A stretch of 64,000 bases of DNA from Durusdinium trenchii (lineage: Eukaryota; Sar; Dinophyceae; Suessiales; Symbiodiniaceae), in the NCBI GenBank assembly GCA_963970005.1, contig CAXAMN010028916.1:702760-766759 (forward strand), given 5' to 3'. Positions within the stretch are counted from its first letter, which is position 1. Each line of letters opens with the position of its first letter. Under the pieces are notes generated by a model that saw only the letters and a list, made by a program, of their open reading frames with translations, searched no databases and had not been told where the DNA came from. A program made the position numbers and the translations under genes. Below, one piece after another: positions 49,688 to 58,500 of this stretch.

Positions 49688-52600
49688 AGGAGCAGCGACG
49701 GAATGCTATCAAAATTAGCCTTGGACGGGACTGTGGTAGCAAGTCGTCGAGGTTCAATACTTCCTGCCAGGCCACCTGAAAGTTGCCCCAGTTCAACAGC
49801 TCCAATATCAAAGGAAAATGGGCGTGAGTGCGCAAACTAGCCACTTCCTCAAGAACCATAACCTTGGGCTGAAGGAGCAGGATTTTGAGGATGGTATCAA
49901 CAATGACCTGCCCCTCTGTCTTTTCCAATCCTGCGGAAGTACTGGCGGATGAAAAAGCAGGACAGGGTGGTGATGTAGTTACAATTTCGACTGGTTCGCA
50001 AAACAGAAGGTACCACCCTAGTTGGACATCTGTCTGAAATGTGATGGGGGCTTCGCGGTAGTAGAAGGCTTCATCACGCAGACGGAAAACGTCGTCTGGG
50101 CTGGCGGCCATGGCTCCTTCAGTGTAATTACGGGCATACCAAGTAGCGACACAGTGATCGTTGTCAATGGCAAATTTGGTTGTGATAGGATATCCCATCT
50201 GCTCGAGGACCTTACCGGCCTGCGTCCATCCACTGAAGGCTCCTGAACAAAACTCACCAATGTCCAAATTGAGTGTGGCATGATTCCGGCCATGTCGAAA
50301 GACTCTTATGCCAGATTCCAGGTCGAGGACATTGATCAGGGTTTGGGAGGCTGTCATCTCGACCCGACCCTGATAGACAATTGCCTCAACTCGGCTCGGA
50401 ATCAATGATGCTGAAAGCTTTGGCACTCGCAGGAGGATCTCTGTAATCGGCTGATGTGAGCATTGGGTGTGCGTCACCTTTTCTTGACAAAAGTGTGATG
50501 CCCACTGGAGCGGTGAAGGTTTGATACAGGCTGCAAATGTCGCTGTGTGGTTGTCAGTAGTCACCAATCTGTCAATCTCGATGTAGGCTGTTAGTCGTTG
50601 GACACATGAACACACAGAGGGTCGTGGGACATGATTTTTGATCTTGTGAAGAATCTTAGACTTTGTTTCACAAGAAATGACATTCCACGATGCTTGGACT
50701 GGTTGTGACACAGGTGTTGGGAACATACCTCCGAATCGAAGTATATGATGAGAACTCCATGTGTCTATGTGTGCTAAGAAATAGGTCCGAACTTGCGTGG
50801 CAAAAGTTACCAGGCTTTGATGTGTGGCATGTCGTGTCCAGGTCCCCAGTGCCTCCTCGAAGATAAGAGTCTTGATTCGCGAGTTCGGCATAACTGCAAT
50901 GCGTTGGAGGAGCACTGTTGCATCATGGATGAATGAGATCTGACTTTGCTCTTGCAATGACTGAAGCAGGATCCATCCGCACAGGTGAGGCGGCGTATGC
51001 ATTTGGAGTGCCTGTATATGGACCCGGTCTGGGGATGTCTCTAAAAGAGTGGCAATTGCAGCGAACAAAGACGACAGGTCACGGCTTTTAGGGTCAGGCA
51101 CAACGGCTGTTAACATCCATCGGTTTTGGTGCTGCATACCAGATATAGAAATCCAATGGTAGTTAAGCGTAACAAAGAACAGCACTTTTGTATAGCCTGC
51201 TACACTTGGGAGATCATTGACAAACGATTCAAGCTGACCTGTAACTGGATCAAAGTGAAGTGGGCCAGGCAGGAAACGGTCAAGGATTTGCATTCTTGTT
51301 GTTTGCAACACCAATTCTACCTCGAAATTAGTCAGCCAAGCTGGCTGAATGAGCATATTACGTAGCCAGTTAATCTCTCTTTCTCGGTGTGTGGGCGGTC
51401 GTGGTACCTGACTCACCTCTTGGACATAATCCTCCTGAGGACCTACAAACATGACGGTCGAAACCGAGTTCGGCAGTCGGGTGTCCGGTTGGTCTCGAGC
51501 ATAAGCTGACATAAATGCTCTTCGGCACTCAACAGCAAAACGTCGAAGACGAGTGGATGCATTTGTGCGGTCCCATTGACGTTGTGCCCGATGGATGACA
51601 GTATCGATACGAATCTGGTTCTGTTCATTGGCGTGAATTAATGGCTGAAGACAGGTCTGCATGGCAAAATTAGTGTACCATCGGAACAAGATTGTCCAGC
51701 CGCACATTGTGACCACTTCATTGCTGTCATCCAGCGTCACCAGCATTCGGTGTGATGGGATCTGCAGGATTCGAGACACCTCGAGAATGACCATGGTATG
51801 GTGCTCTGTCGGCCATTGAATGAGGACTACGTGAACAGGCTCAGTTCTACGATCAATTTCAATGGCACACCAGTGTGCTTCAACCAAGAATAGAAGGATA
51901 TTCAACCGGCCATTATGGCATTGCAATTGGTCTTCTGCTGCCATCAAATGTTGGAGATCTCTGCTTGGGCTCCATTGAATGATTGGTCCGATGGCAATAT
52001 CAGATCTCCAGTCACTGAGTAAACGAAGAAACCATAATGCCTCATCGGAGGCTAACCAGCCGTTGTCTTGTGTGGCTGCTGCGCATCGTTCGGCAAATGG
52101 CGGATTAGGCTCCATGTGAATGATCTCACATCTACCCCATGCTGGATGTCCTCCACGATATATAGCTCCGCCCCAACCTCGAAAGGATGAAGATCGCAGG
52201 TTGTTGCAGGCAGAGGCAATCGGTCGAAATGCGTCTGATAAGGCTGATTGTTGTGGCGTAATGTGGACAACATCATTGTTCTGATGTCTTGGTACACCCA
52301 GTCGATCAGAACCACCCCTTTGGGGGTTTCTGAGCAAGTGGAGATTGCCACAATCACATAGTGAAGTTGGGAAAAGGATTTTGTCGATGTCAACTGAAAG
52401 GTGTTCTTGACCATAGATTTCCACGGGATCAGCGGAAGAACAACAATGTGAACCAAGGATGTAACTGGGTACAGTCCCACTAGAGATGGTCATATGTCGT
52501 TGAAGTTGTCCATCTGGTCCGCCATTGACATCAAGCTGAAGCGAAATTTGAGAAGGCGTACGGATTGCATGGTTAGTGACACGGATGACCCCGCCAAGGA

Positions 52601-54866
52601 TGGATGGCTGTTGAGGGAGCTGCTGCGTCCAGATAGGATTGGTAACATGCGATAGAACTGTCAGGGGCCACAGGGACTCCTGCGGCGGTTGTGCGTGGTA
52701 TACATCACCGGTCCACCGGCTGGTGGTGCGGTCTCCGTGGCAGTGTGACAGCTCTTCTGTGACAGCGGGGTCCACCAATGCAGTGGAATAGTCTACGACA
52801 GCAACCTGTGATGGGCAACTATAGAAGGATCGCTGTGGACTTAGATCAAAAATAAGCTGTAGGCGGTTGTTATCGGGTACAGCCCCTCTAAAGGTAGTGT
52901 ATTGTAAAATCTCTTGATGCAACTGAAGTTGATCCTTGACAGAGCGAACGGCGGTGTCTTGCAGGATATTAACAGGCTCCAAAATGGTGTGAGCTGGATT
53001 GCCTGGGCATGCTGAAACGTCGCAATGACAAATTGACACCGTCGACGGGCGAAGAAATGGTAGAGGACCATCAACACTCTGTTCCACTTTCGTGGGAATA
53101 TCACTGTTCTGATACAGCAGAGTTGTTGATGCGCTTCCCATTGTTCTGGAATCAAACCCGAATAAATTGTCAAGGTCTTCTAAATTGCTCTGTGAATGTA
53201 CCTTCCATGAATCTTCATCATCATTTCGTCGAGCAGGCTCAAGTACTCGGTCTCCTGTGATCTGAACCAATCTGAGCATTCGGAAAAGATTGATGTTGGA
53301 AACGGGTACAGCCCCACGGGATATGGTACATCGTAGTTGACGTAGATCCTGCACGTTTGGGTCAGGTCCATCCGCTGAGGGCATTGACCTTTGAGTTGTG
53401 ACCAAAAGTGGATCACAGGCGTCACTGTTATCAACTGGCAGTAAAGGCGCAGGATATGTGTCTGACACGTTGTCTATCCAGTCGTGTTGAGTGTCTGGAT
53501 GTGAAGATGATGCTTCAGATTGCAAGCTAGTGAGCTCTGCACTAGCATAACCATCGTGAGGTCCAATGGAACTCAAAGCGTTGAGGTAGAAGCGGAAATC
53601 ATCTGTGAAGCATTGCATCGCCACTTGATCAAAGTCTGTATCATCTGAAGGCTGTTCATCTCTGCTGGACATGTCTGGGGTTAACACACATAACTCTCCA
53701 TGATCAGACTGAGTGATGCATAAACGTCTTTTGTCATCCTGACTGTAAAAGAACTGCTTAAAGACTGGCATCAGTGAAACTCCCTTGTCCATAAATCTGA
53801 GGTTGTAGCCGGGTACAGCCCCGCGAGATATTGTCAAATGCGTTAGTGCTGGAATCGAAGCGGTTGGATCGGGTACAGCCCCTGTGGATATAGTGGTTTG
53901 CTGTAGCCGTTGAGTATTGTGTACACCAAAATTTTCAACGTAAGCTCCTGGACGGTCACCTGCTTCTGTCTGGCACGAGAAATGAGGTATGAGATGGTGT
54001 GTCGAAACAACATCTGTAAGAGCATCATGTTTGGCAGACTGGCCAATACCTGTTGGAATATGTGACAAAAGCCCTGAAGATGTCCGGGAGCAATTTGGAT
54101 CTCTGCAGTGGTCAATGTCAGTGCTGGTTGCAACAAAAGGACACAAAGCGTCCCGAATTCCAGGGGAACTCGACAATACTGTGTTCGATTGCACTGACTG
54201 TAGCCAACTGAAAGAAACTTGGGTAAAATTTCGGATAAGTTGCGACAAAGATGTCAGCATCGGTCGGCATGAGCAACTCATAGACTTTTCCCTTGTGCTG
54301 GATGATATTTGCATGCTTGTAGAGGGAGAAGTCGGATGTATTAGGTCATCAACTGTAGGACACGTCATGTCGCGGTAACAAGCACCTGTGTACCATGTCA
54401 CCACTGGCTTCCTCAAAGTTCGGATCGATGAAGATAGCAAAACTTGAGAAGGCAAAATGCTCTGTAGCCTGCAAGCAGAATCTGTCGTGTGGGATGTACA
54501 TGTGTCCGATGACTCCGGTCTGTTCCACCATCGTTGAAAGCTCGGTACCTTGAACCAAGCAAAACATTCTGAAGGAGGTATTGAATCATCTCGTGCGAAG
54601 CTGACTGTCTTCTCGAAACCTTCCGGTTGAGCAGATTCAGCAAAAGGCGTCGCACTACTCCAGAAATGAGCTCTTGGCATGGTGAGAAAGTCGTTCTCCA
54701 GAGGTTCTATCAGCCTGGTTGTAATACATCGCCCATGGTTCAAGCGGGTCGTCATATGGGTGTACACATACCGGCGCGGACCGAACAGCCTTGGTGCTGT
54801 GGGTATATCCCTGCGCCCATGGTTCAAAGTCCTCCTGATCTCCTGTGTACGGATTGTCCGTGTCAT
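49596..54866 (-). CDS. Retrotransposon ORF: repeat region, two HW...CGW modules, C5 cytosine-DNA methyltransferase
   Basis: 1756 residues from ATG 54866. Residues 1-900 are Ser/Thr/Gln-rich, with five copies of a TISRGAVP-like motif and no known fold. Two modules follow: HWCAIEID (about 997) to MCGWTILF (about 1053), and HWISISG (about 1235) to LCGWILLQ (about 1297). Each pairs a His-Trp with a Cys-Gly-Trp about 60 residues on, reminiscent of Ulp1/C48-like cysteine peptidases, though the Gln that normally precedes the Cys is not seen, so this is tentative. From about 1520 comes a C5 methyltransferase: FCSGAFSGWTQAG (motif I), SPPCPAFSSAS with the catalytic Cys (IV), LEEVASL (VI, ENV variant), LPQSRPRLILIAFR (VIII). 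The domain ends in the overlapping ORF at 49687-48470. It would methylate cytosine in DNA, perhaps the element's own. Confidence 0.82.
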   Translation of the reverse strand: MTRTIRTQEIRRTLNHGRRDIPTAPRLFGPRRYVYTHMTTRLNHGRCITTRLIEPLENDFLTMPRAHFWSSATPFAESAQPEGFEKTVSFARDDSIPPSECFAWFKVPSFQRWWNRPESSDTCTSHTTDSACRLQSILPSQVLLSSSIRTLRKPVVTWYTGACYRDMTCPTVDDLIHPTSPSTSMQISSSTREKSMSCSCRPMLTSLSQLIRNFTQVSFSWLQSVQSNTVLSSSPGIRDALCPFVATSTDIDHCRDPNCSRTSSGLLSHIPTGIGQSAKHDALTDVVSTHHLIPHFSCQTEAGDRPGAYVENFGVHNTQRLQQTTISTGAVPDPTASIPALTHLTISRGAVPGYNLRFMDKGVSLMPVFKQFFYSQDDKRRLCITQSDHGELCVLTPDMSSRDEQPSDDTDFDQVAMQCFTDDFRFYLNALSSIGPHDGYASAELTSLQSEASSSHPDTQHDWIDNVSDTYPAPLLPVDNSDACDPLLVTTQRSMPSADGPDPNVQDLRQLRCTISRGAVPVSNINLFRMLRLVQITGDRVLEPARRNDDEDSWKVHSQSNLEDLDNLFGFDSRTMGSASTTLLYQNSDIPTKVEQSVDGPLPFLRPSTVSICHCDVSACPGNPAHTILEPVNILQDTAVRSVKDQLQLHQEILQYTTFRGAVPDNNRLQLIFDLSPQRSFYSCPSQVAVVDYSTALVDPAVTEELSHCHGDRTTSRWTGDVYHAQPPQESLWPLTVLSHVTNPIWTQQLPQQPSILGGVIRVTNHAIRTPSQISLQLDVNGGPDGQLQRHMTISSGTVPSYILGSHCCSSADPVEIYGQEHLSVDIDKILFPTSLCDCGNLHLLRNPQRGGSDRLGVPRHQNNDVVHITPQQSALSDAFRPIASACNNLRSSSFRGWGGAIYRGGHPAWGRCEIIHMEPNPPFAERCAAATQDNGWLASDEALWFLRLLSDWRSDIAIGPIIQWSPSRDLQHLMAAEDQLQCHNGRLNILLFLVEAHWCAIEIDRRTEPVHVVLIQWPTEHHTMVILEVSRILQIPSHRMLVTLDDSNEVVTMCGWTILFRWYTNFAMQTCLQPLIHANEQNQIRIDTVIHRAQRQWDRTNASTRLRRFAVECRRAFMSAYARDQPDTRLPNSVSTVMFVGPQEDYVQEVSQVPRPPTHREREINWLRNMLIQPAWLTNFEVELVLQTTRMQILDRFLPGPLHFDPVTGQLESFVNDLPSVAGYTKVLFFVTLNYHWISISGMQHQNRWMLTAVVPDPKSRDLSSLFAAIATLLETSPDRVHIQALQMHTPPHLCGWILLQSLQEQSQISFIHDATVLLQRIAVMPNSRIKTLIFEEALGTWTRHATHQSLVTFATQVRTYFLAHIDTWSSHHILRFGGMFPTPVSQPVQASWNVISCETKSKILHKIKNHVPRPSVCSCVQRLTAYIEIDRLVTTDNHTATFAACIKPSPLQWASHFCQEKVTHTQCSHQPITEILLRVPKLSASLIPSRVEAIVYQGRVEMTASQTLINVLDLESGIRVFRHGRNHATLNLDIGEFCSGAFSGWTQAGKVLEQMGYPITTKFAIDNDHCVATWYARNYTEGAMAASPDDVFRLRDEAFYYREAPITFQTDVQLGWYLLFCEPVEIVTTSPPCPAFSSASTSAGLEKTEGQVIVDTILKILLLQPKVMVLEEVASLRTHAHFPLILELLNWGNFQVAWQEVLNLDDLLPQSRPRLILIAFRRCSYGLKHFACQPLEVRSIEVSVSSRESLLIDR
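52468..53897 (-). repeat. Five dispersed copies of a GAVP-coding 27-base motif
   Basis: On the plus strand GGGTACAGCCCC (once GGGTACAGTCCC) starts copies at about 52468, 52875, 53304, 53811 and 53871, each followed by a variable triplet and GATATNGT-like bases. On the minus strand they encode T-I-S-R-G-A-V-P variants in the long retrotransposon ORF. Spacing is irregular (60-507 bases). Confidence 0.75.
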
Positions 54867-55410
54867 GATGGCACACTGTGTGATGAACCACTTTGTTTGA
54901 AGACTCTTGATGAATCATCTTGCTGTTGGTGTCAAACTTAGAGGAGACCAACATTACCCATGGTTCTGTATCGAAAGGGTCTGACTGGGTCAGGCCATAG
55001 CCGGACATCCTATCGAACTTTTCAAATTCCATAGCCCAGGGTTCAAAATCATCAATTTGGGGCTTGTAGCCAGGGTCGGAGACTCCCGGTGGAACATCTG
55101 GGAGGTCCTGCATGATGAACTCATCTGCACTTGTTTCGTCAGCTGGTAGCATCTTCACACCTGCATGCCAACACCCATACTTGTGCCAAATGTACATAAC
55201 ACATGGCCGACTTGTAGACAGGTGTGGCAGCACTTCCAGACTCACCTTCAAAATACGCTTTGTGCCCTGTGTGGTGAGGACCTCGACAAGGGCATAGTCA
55301 CGAGTTCTCAAAAGCGTCTGTGAAGCAGTGATCTGGCAGCGAAATGCGGCCTTCCAGCTGGATGAACTTCGAAAGGTATATCGGAGAAACTCCACATGCA
55401 TGGATGCCAT
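54655..55410 (-). CDS. Retrotransposon 5' ORF with EPWA repeats
   Basis: 251 residues from ATG 55410, 69 bases inside the element's 5' boundary. Residues 1-100 are basic with no recognised fold. The rest carries four copies of a motif DxEPWAM: DFEPWAMEF, DTEPWVMLV, DFEPWAQGY and PLEPWAMYY, at irregular spacing. The acidic, Trp-centred repeats could be protein-binding sites. The ORF overlaps the next by about 210 bases in another frame; where the shift into the following frame happens is unclear, and an additional short open frame at 54567-54349 continues the phase of this ORF after several stops. Function unknown. Confidence 0.55.
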   Translation of the reverse strand: MASMHVEFLRYTFRSSSSWKAAFRCQITASQTLLRTRDYALVEVLTTQGTKRILKVSLEVLPHLSTSRPCVMYIWHKYGCWHAGVKMLPADETSADEFIMQDLPDVPPGVSDPGYKPQIDDFEPWAMEFEKFDRMSGYGLTQSDPFDTEPWVMLVSSKFDTNSKMIHQESSNKVVHHTVCHHDTDNPYTGDQEDFEPWAQGYTHSTKAVRSAPVCVHPYDDPLEPWAMYYNQADRTSGERLSHHAKSSFLE

Positions 55411-55479
55411 GGCTCGATCCGAACCCTGTCTTACGACAAGGTTGCAGGCACGCCCCGTGCAGGCTCGAGCCCAATGCCT
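55411..55479 (-). other. Retrotransposon 5' leader
   Basis: 69 bases from the element's 5' end to the first ATG. Contains the palindrome GGGCTCGAGCC near the terminus and a second CG-rich stretch (GCACGGGGCGTGC) that can form a hairpin. An internal promoter was not recognised. Confidence 0.5.
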
Positions 55480-55520
55480 CTGGCATCGCTACTAGGAGCA
55501 TCCTTACTACTAGTAACTTG
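55480..55520 (+). repeat. Right half of the split CTACTAGG satellite copy
   Basis: Begins with the second CTGGCATCGCTACT and continues AGGAGCATCCTTACTACTAG, which parallels AGGAGCATTCTTACTAG at the uninterrupted copy (32458). Confidence 0.85.
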
Positions 55521-55524
55521 AGGA

Positions 55525-58500
55525 AAGCTTGCCCTTTTCCCAGGTTTTCGTCGCTGTTTGATGTGAGAGGCACCGTCATTTCTTCAGCAGCGCAGTCACA
55601 ATCGACGATTGGAGGTGGAATTTGGCAGATTTCGAGCTTTAATAATTGGACAGATCGCTATATAAGGTGATATTTCTTCAGGTGCGTCCAAGAATTGTCA
55701 AAGAACAATAAGGAAGAAGCAATGACAGTCCATACCTTTTGGATTTGGTGCGGTGAAAAGCTTCGACTGGGCAACAGAATCAAACATCAAATCATTTGTT
55801 TCCTTTGTGTCTTGACTTTTGGGAGGACCCACTGGATGACCTACATTGGGAGCGCCGGGTCATGGAGCCAGCCACTCAGAGATTGGTGGGGGTCGAGAAG
55901 AGAAGAGCCATCAGCTCACATTCGCGAGACGATCCATACTGGTTTTGGTGGTTTTCTTTTGGTCTGGTGATTGGATGCTCCCCCGATTGATCACGACCTA
56001 TGACTACCATTTCCGGACATGCCGGTCTTCGCCTTTTGTGGAGGAACATAGTCTTTTCAGGGGCCAAGTTCCATGTGATTTGTGGGTCGGAGTGTTTGCA
56101 GCGCATTTTTGAGCATTGGTTGTCGCCGGTAGAGCAAGAGCCACAGGAGTGGCCGGTGCTCTGCTTTGGTTCGTCTTGGAGATGGAGATACGGACCTTTT
56201 TATGGGCCGTGACCTGAGCACTGGACCTTGAAAATAGACGTGCAAGCTCTTTGTCGGTCAAGGTTTATTGCACTTTCTATTTGTTCTTTCATTAGACAAC
56301 TGTACGGGTTTGTAGGTTTACCATCGAGGTCTTGAGCAAAGGCAACAAGGCATTCTGGTGTATATGATTTGGAGCATTTTCAGACTCATTGTCAGACCTT
56401 TGGCAAAAGGAAAGCTGCAGTTGGGATCGTCGTGGCTACTGTGCAATGTCATGAGGCCATACCACTTGGGATGACTACAGCAAGATGACAAGGATTTTCA
56501 AGTCCCTTGGTGAAAATGATCCACGCTTGGTCCCAACCATGTGGTTGTTCAGAGGACACATGTTGCGTCTAGTCTATATATGTTGTATTTCTTCCGTATC
56601 CTATGCTTGCTGCAGACTTCAATTATATAGTATTGTAAATCCTTTGTTTATAGTCTATAGATTCTTTTGTTTCGTCATCCTTTTGAAGATGCTTGAGTCT
56701 ATTTGGCAATAAAAGCCAGTGCAGCCAGCTGAGGTTTTACAACTTTTCATTGCCTGCAGCCGAGACGTCGGCAACCCGCATGTCATTCTCATCATATCCT
56801 GGTGCAGTGACTAGTTGGGACCTGAGCTCTTGAGCCACAGAAGCTAGATTCATTTTCGCAACATACTGAAGCAACAGTACGTTCCCAACGATTGGTCACC
56901 AAGAACTTGCAGTGGTTTGTGTTTTTGTCACCGCTTCCTCCTCTTTTTCCTTCGCCTGCTGATGGATCCTTTTGAGGCACAGATGATTTCTACATGCTCA
57001 ACAGTGGCAGGAAAACTTGGTCTTGTGGAACATGGCGAAACAGACTCCTGGTCCACACGACCAAGATAGAGCCATAGTTTTGCTATATACCTGACGACGG
57101 CCCTCTGATGCTTTCATCCACCTCAAGGCTCCCTCTCTCTCTCTCTCTGCTGCCAATGAGGTCTTGTAGCTATGGAAACCTCTCTTGTTGTCTTGGATGC
57201 CAATGTCTGGGACAAGCCACGCTCTGAGAACTATCGAGCTATTTGTGAAGGACTGAATCTGATTTTGTCAGTAGTGAAGTAGACTTACATGCACGTGAAT
57301 CACGGCAAGATGGCCGAAACATTGAAATCTATCTTTGATATGATCAACTTTATGTCAAGCACTATTTTCTCAAAGACACTATACTATACGCTTAGATTCA
57401 GTACCCAAATTGATTGTGTCTTCAGTTGATTGCCTTGCCGAGGGTCCTTGACTTCCCGCGGTTTCGCAGCATCCCGTATGCTGGCAGCAGCTTATGGGCT
57501 CCTCCTTTAGTTAAAGGGGGTCTTCCTGGTTGTGCTCCCTTTCTACTTATGTCAAGCGTGCCTAAGCACTGGGCGAGGAATTTCATGCACCTCATGGCTG
57601 TAAACCGGCTTGCAAAGTCTGCAGCCGATTGGGTCCAAAGCTCAGTTTCGAAAGGAACAGCACGTGCAGTCGAAACTGCTACACTGACATTGCAGGAAAA
57701 CTACTGTGTTGTGAAAGCAGCGCACAGTATCCTCGCCACAAGTCATTTCTGTAGAAGTGGCTCCTTGCCACGAAAGGGTAGCTTCAGCTACCTGAGTTCT
57801 CCTTGCTTTAGCAAAAATGTATCTTCTTTTTGAGCCGGTGGATGCCAGTGGATTGCGGTGGATCGCGGGCTCGAAGAAAAGATTTTTGATCATGGGGGGG
57901 TAATCCTTATGCCTTATGCATTTCTGCATCTCATGAGGTGCGCTCGGCTTCGATCCAATTGAGCATTTTTCTGACATACTTTGATCAATCCTGTCACTGA
58001 AGTTTTGACACCCTCTGCTTACCTACTAGCTATATACCACCCCCCATCTCAAGCACGTGTTGTGCGCGACGAGGTGCAACTCTTCTCCAAGACCAACACC
58101 GGAACGTTTGCTGCGCAGTGGATGGTCTCCGACTACAACCAGCTCTGGGCCTAGCTGCGATTCCTCTTCACTCTCTCGATTCACGCGATTCTCGCTGTAT
58201 GGCACCGATCGAAGCAAGGTTTGAGAACAACAAACCGGTGCAAACCTCAGAGTGTTTAGCAGGTCTGCAGGTTCCAGGTAAGGAACAGAATGTCCACAAC
58301 GGTAACAACTTTCTGGCGGAGAGAAGCAGTTAAGCCGCATTGAGACTGCGTCATGTAGATTCAAGTATACTATATATATATATATTTATTTATACTTATA
58401 TCCTTGGTGCTGTGCCTCAAGATGCCGTGCTGCCAGTTGCCTGACAGCACCTTCTGGGTGGTGGAAATGATTCCTGGAGTCTCAGAGATGCGGGTGCGCC

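Larger units (their letters stand above)
39992..55479 (-). mobile_element. Complete 15.5-kb non-LTR retrotransposon carrying a DNA methyltransferase
   Basis: Boundaries come from the 14-bp duplication CTGGCATCGCTACT at 39978-39991 and 55480-55493, set in a satellite whose uninterrupted form is present at 32422-32470. Genes, 5' to 3' on the minus strand: EPWA-repeat ORF (55410-54655), HW/CGW and C5-methyltransferase ORF (54866-49596), methyltransferase C-terminus (49687-48470), coiled-coil ORF (48439-46076), AP-endonuclease N-part (46042-45104), endonuclease C-part with RT and RNase H (45102-40177). The 5' leader is 69 bases and the 3' tail 185 bases, without an A-run at the end. APE-RT-RNase H order defines a LINE-type element. 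Retrotransposon-borne C5 methyltransferases have been reported in dinoflagellates; the whole architecture here is unusually large. Frame breaks suggest this copy is recently dead or uses recoding. Confidence 0.88.

Noticed and set aside
54349-54567. Separate 72-residue minus-strand gene (GHMYIPHDRF...)
   Set aside because: It shares the phase of the first retrotransposon ORF and may be a remnant of its continuation; stops upstream prevent a firm call.
56829-56846. Minus-strand TAGCTTCTGTGGCTCAAG as a spliced-leader relic
   Set aside because: Only 14 of 18 positions match, and the T-run core is lost; could be chance.
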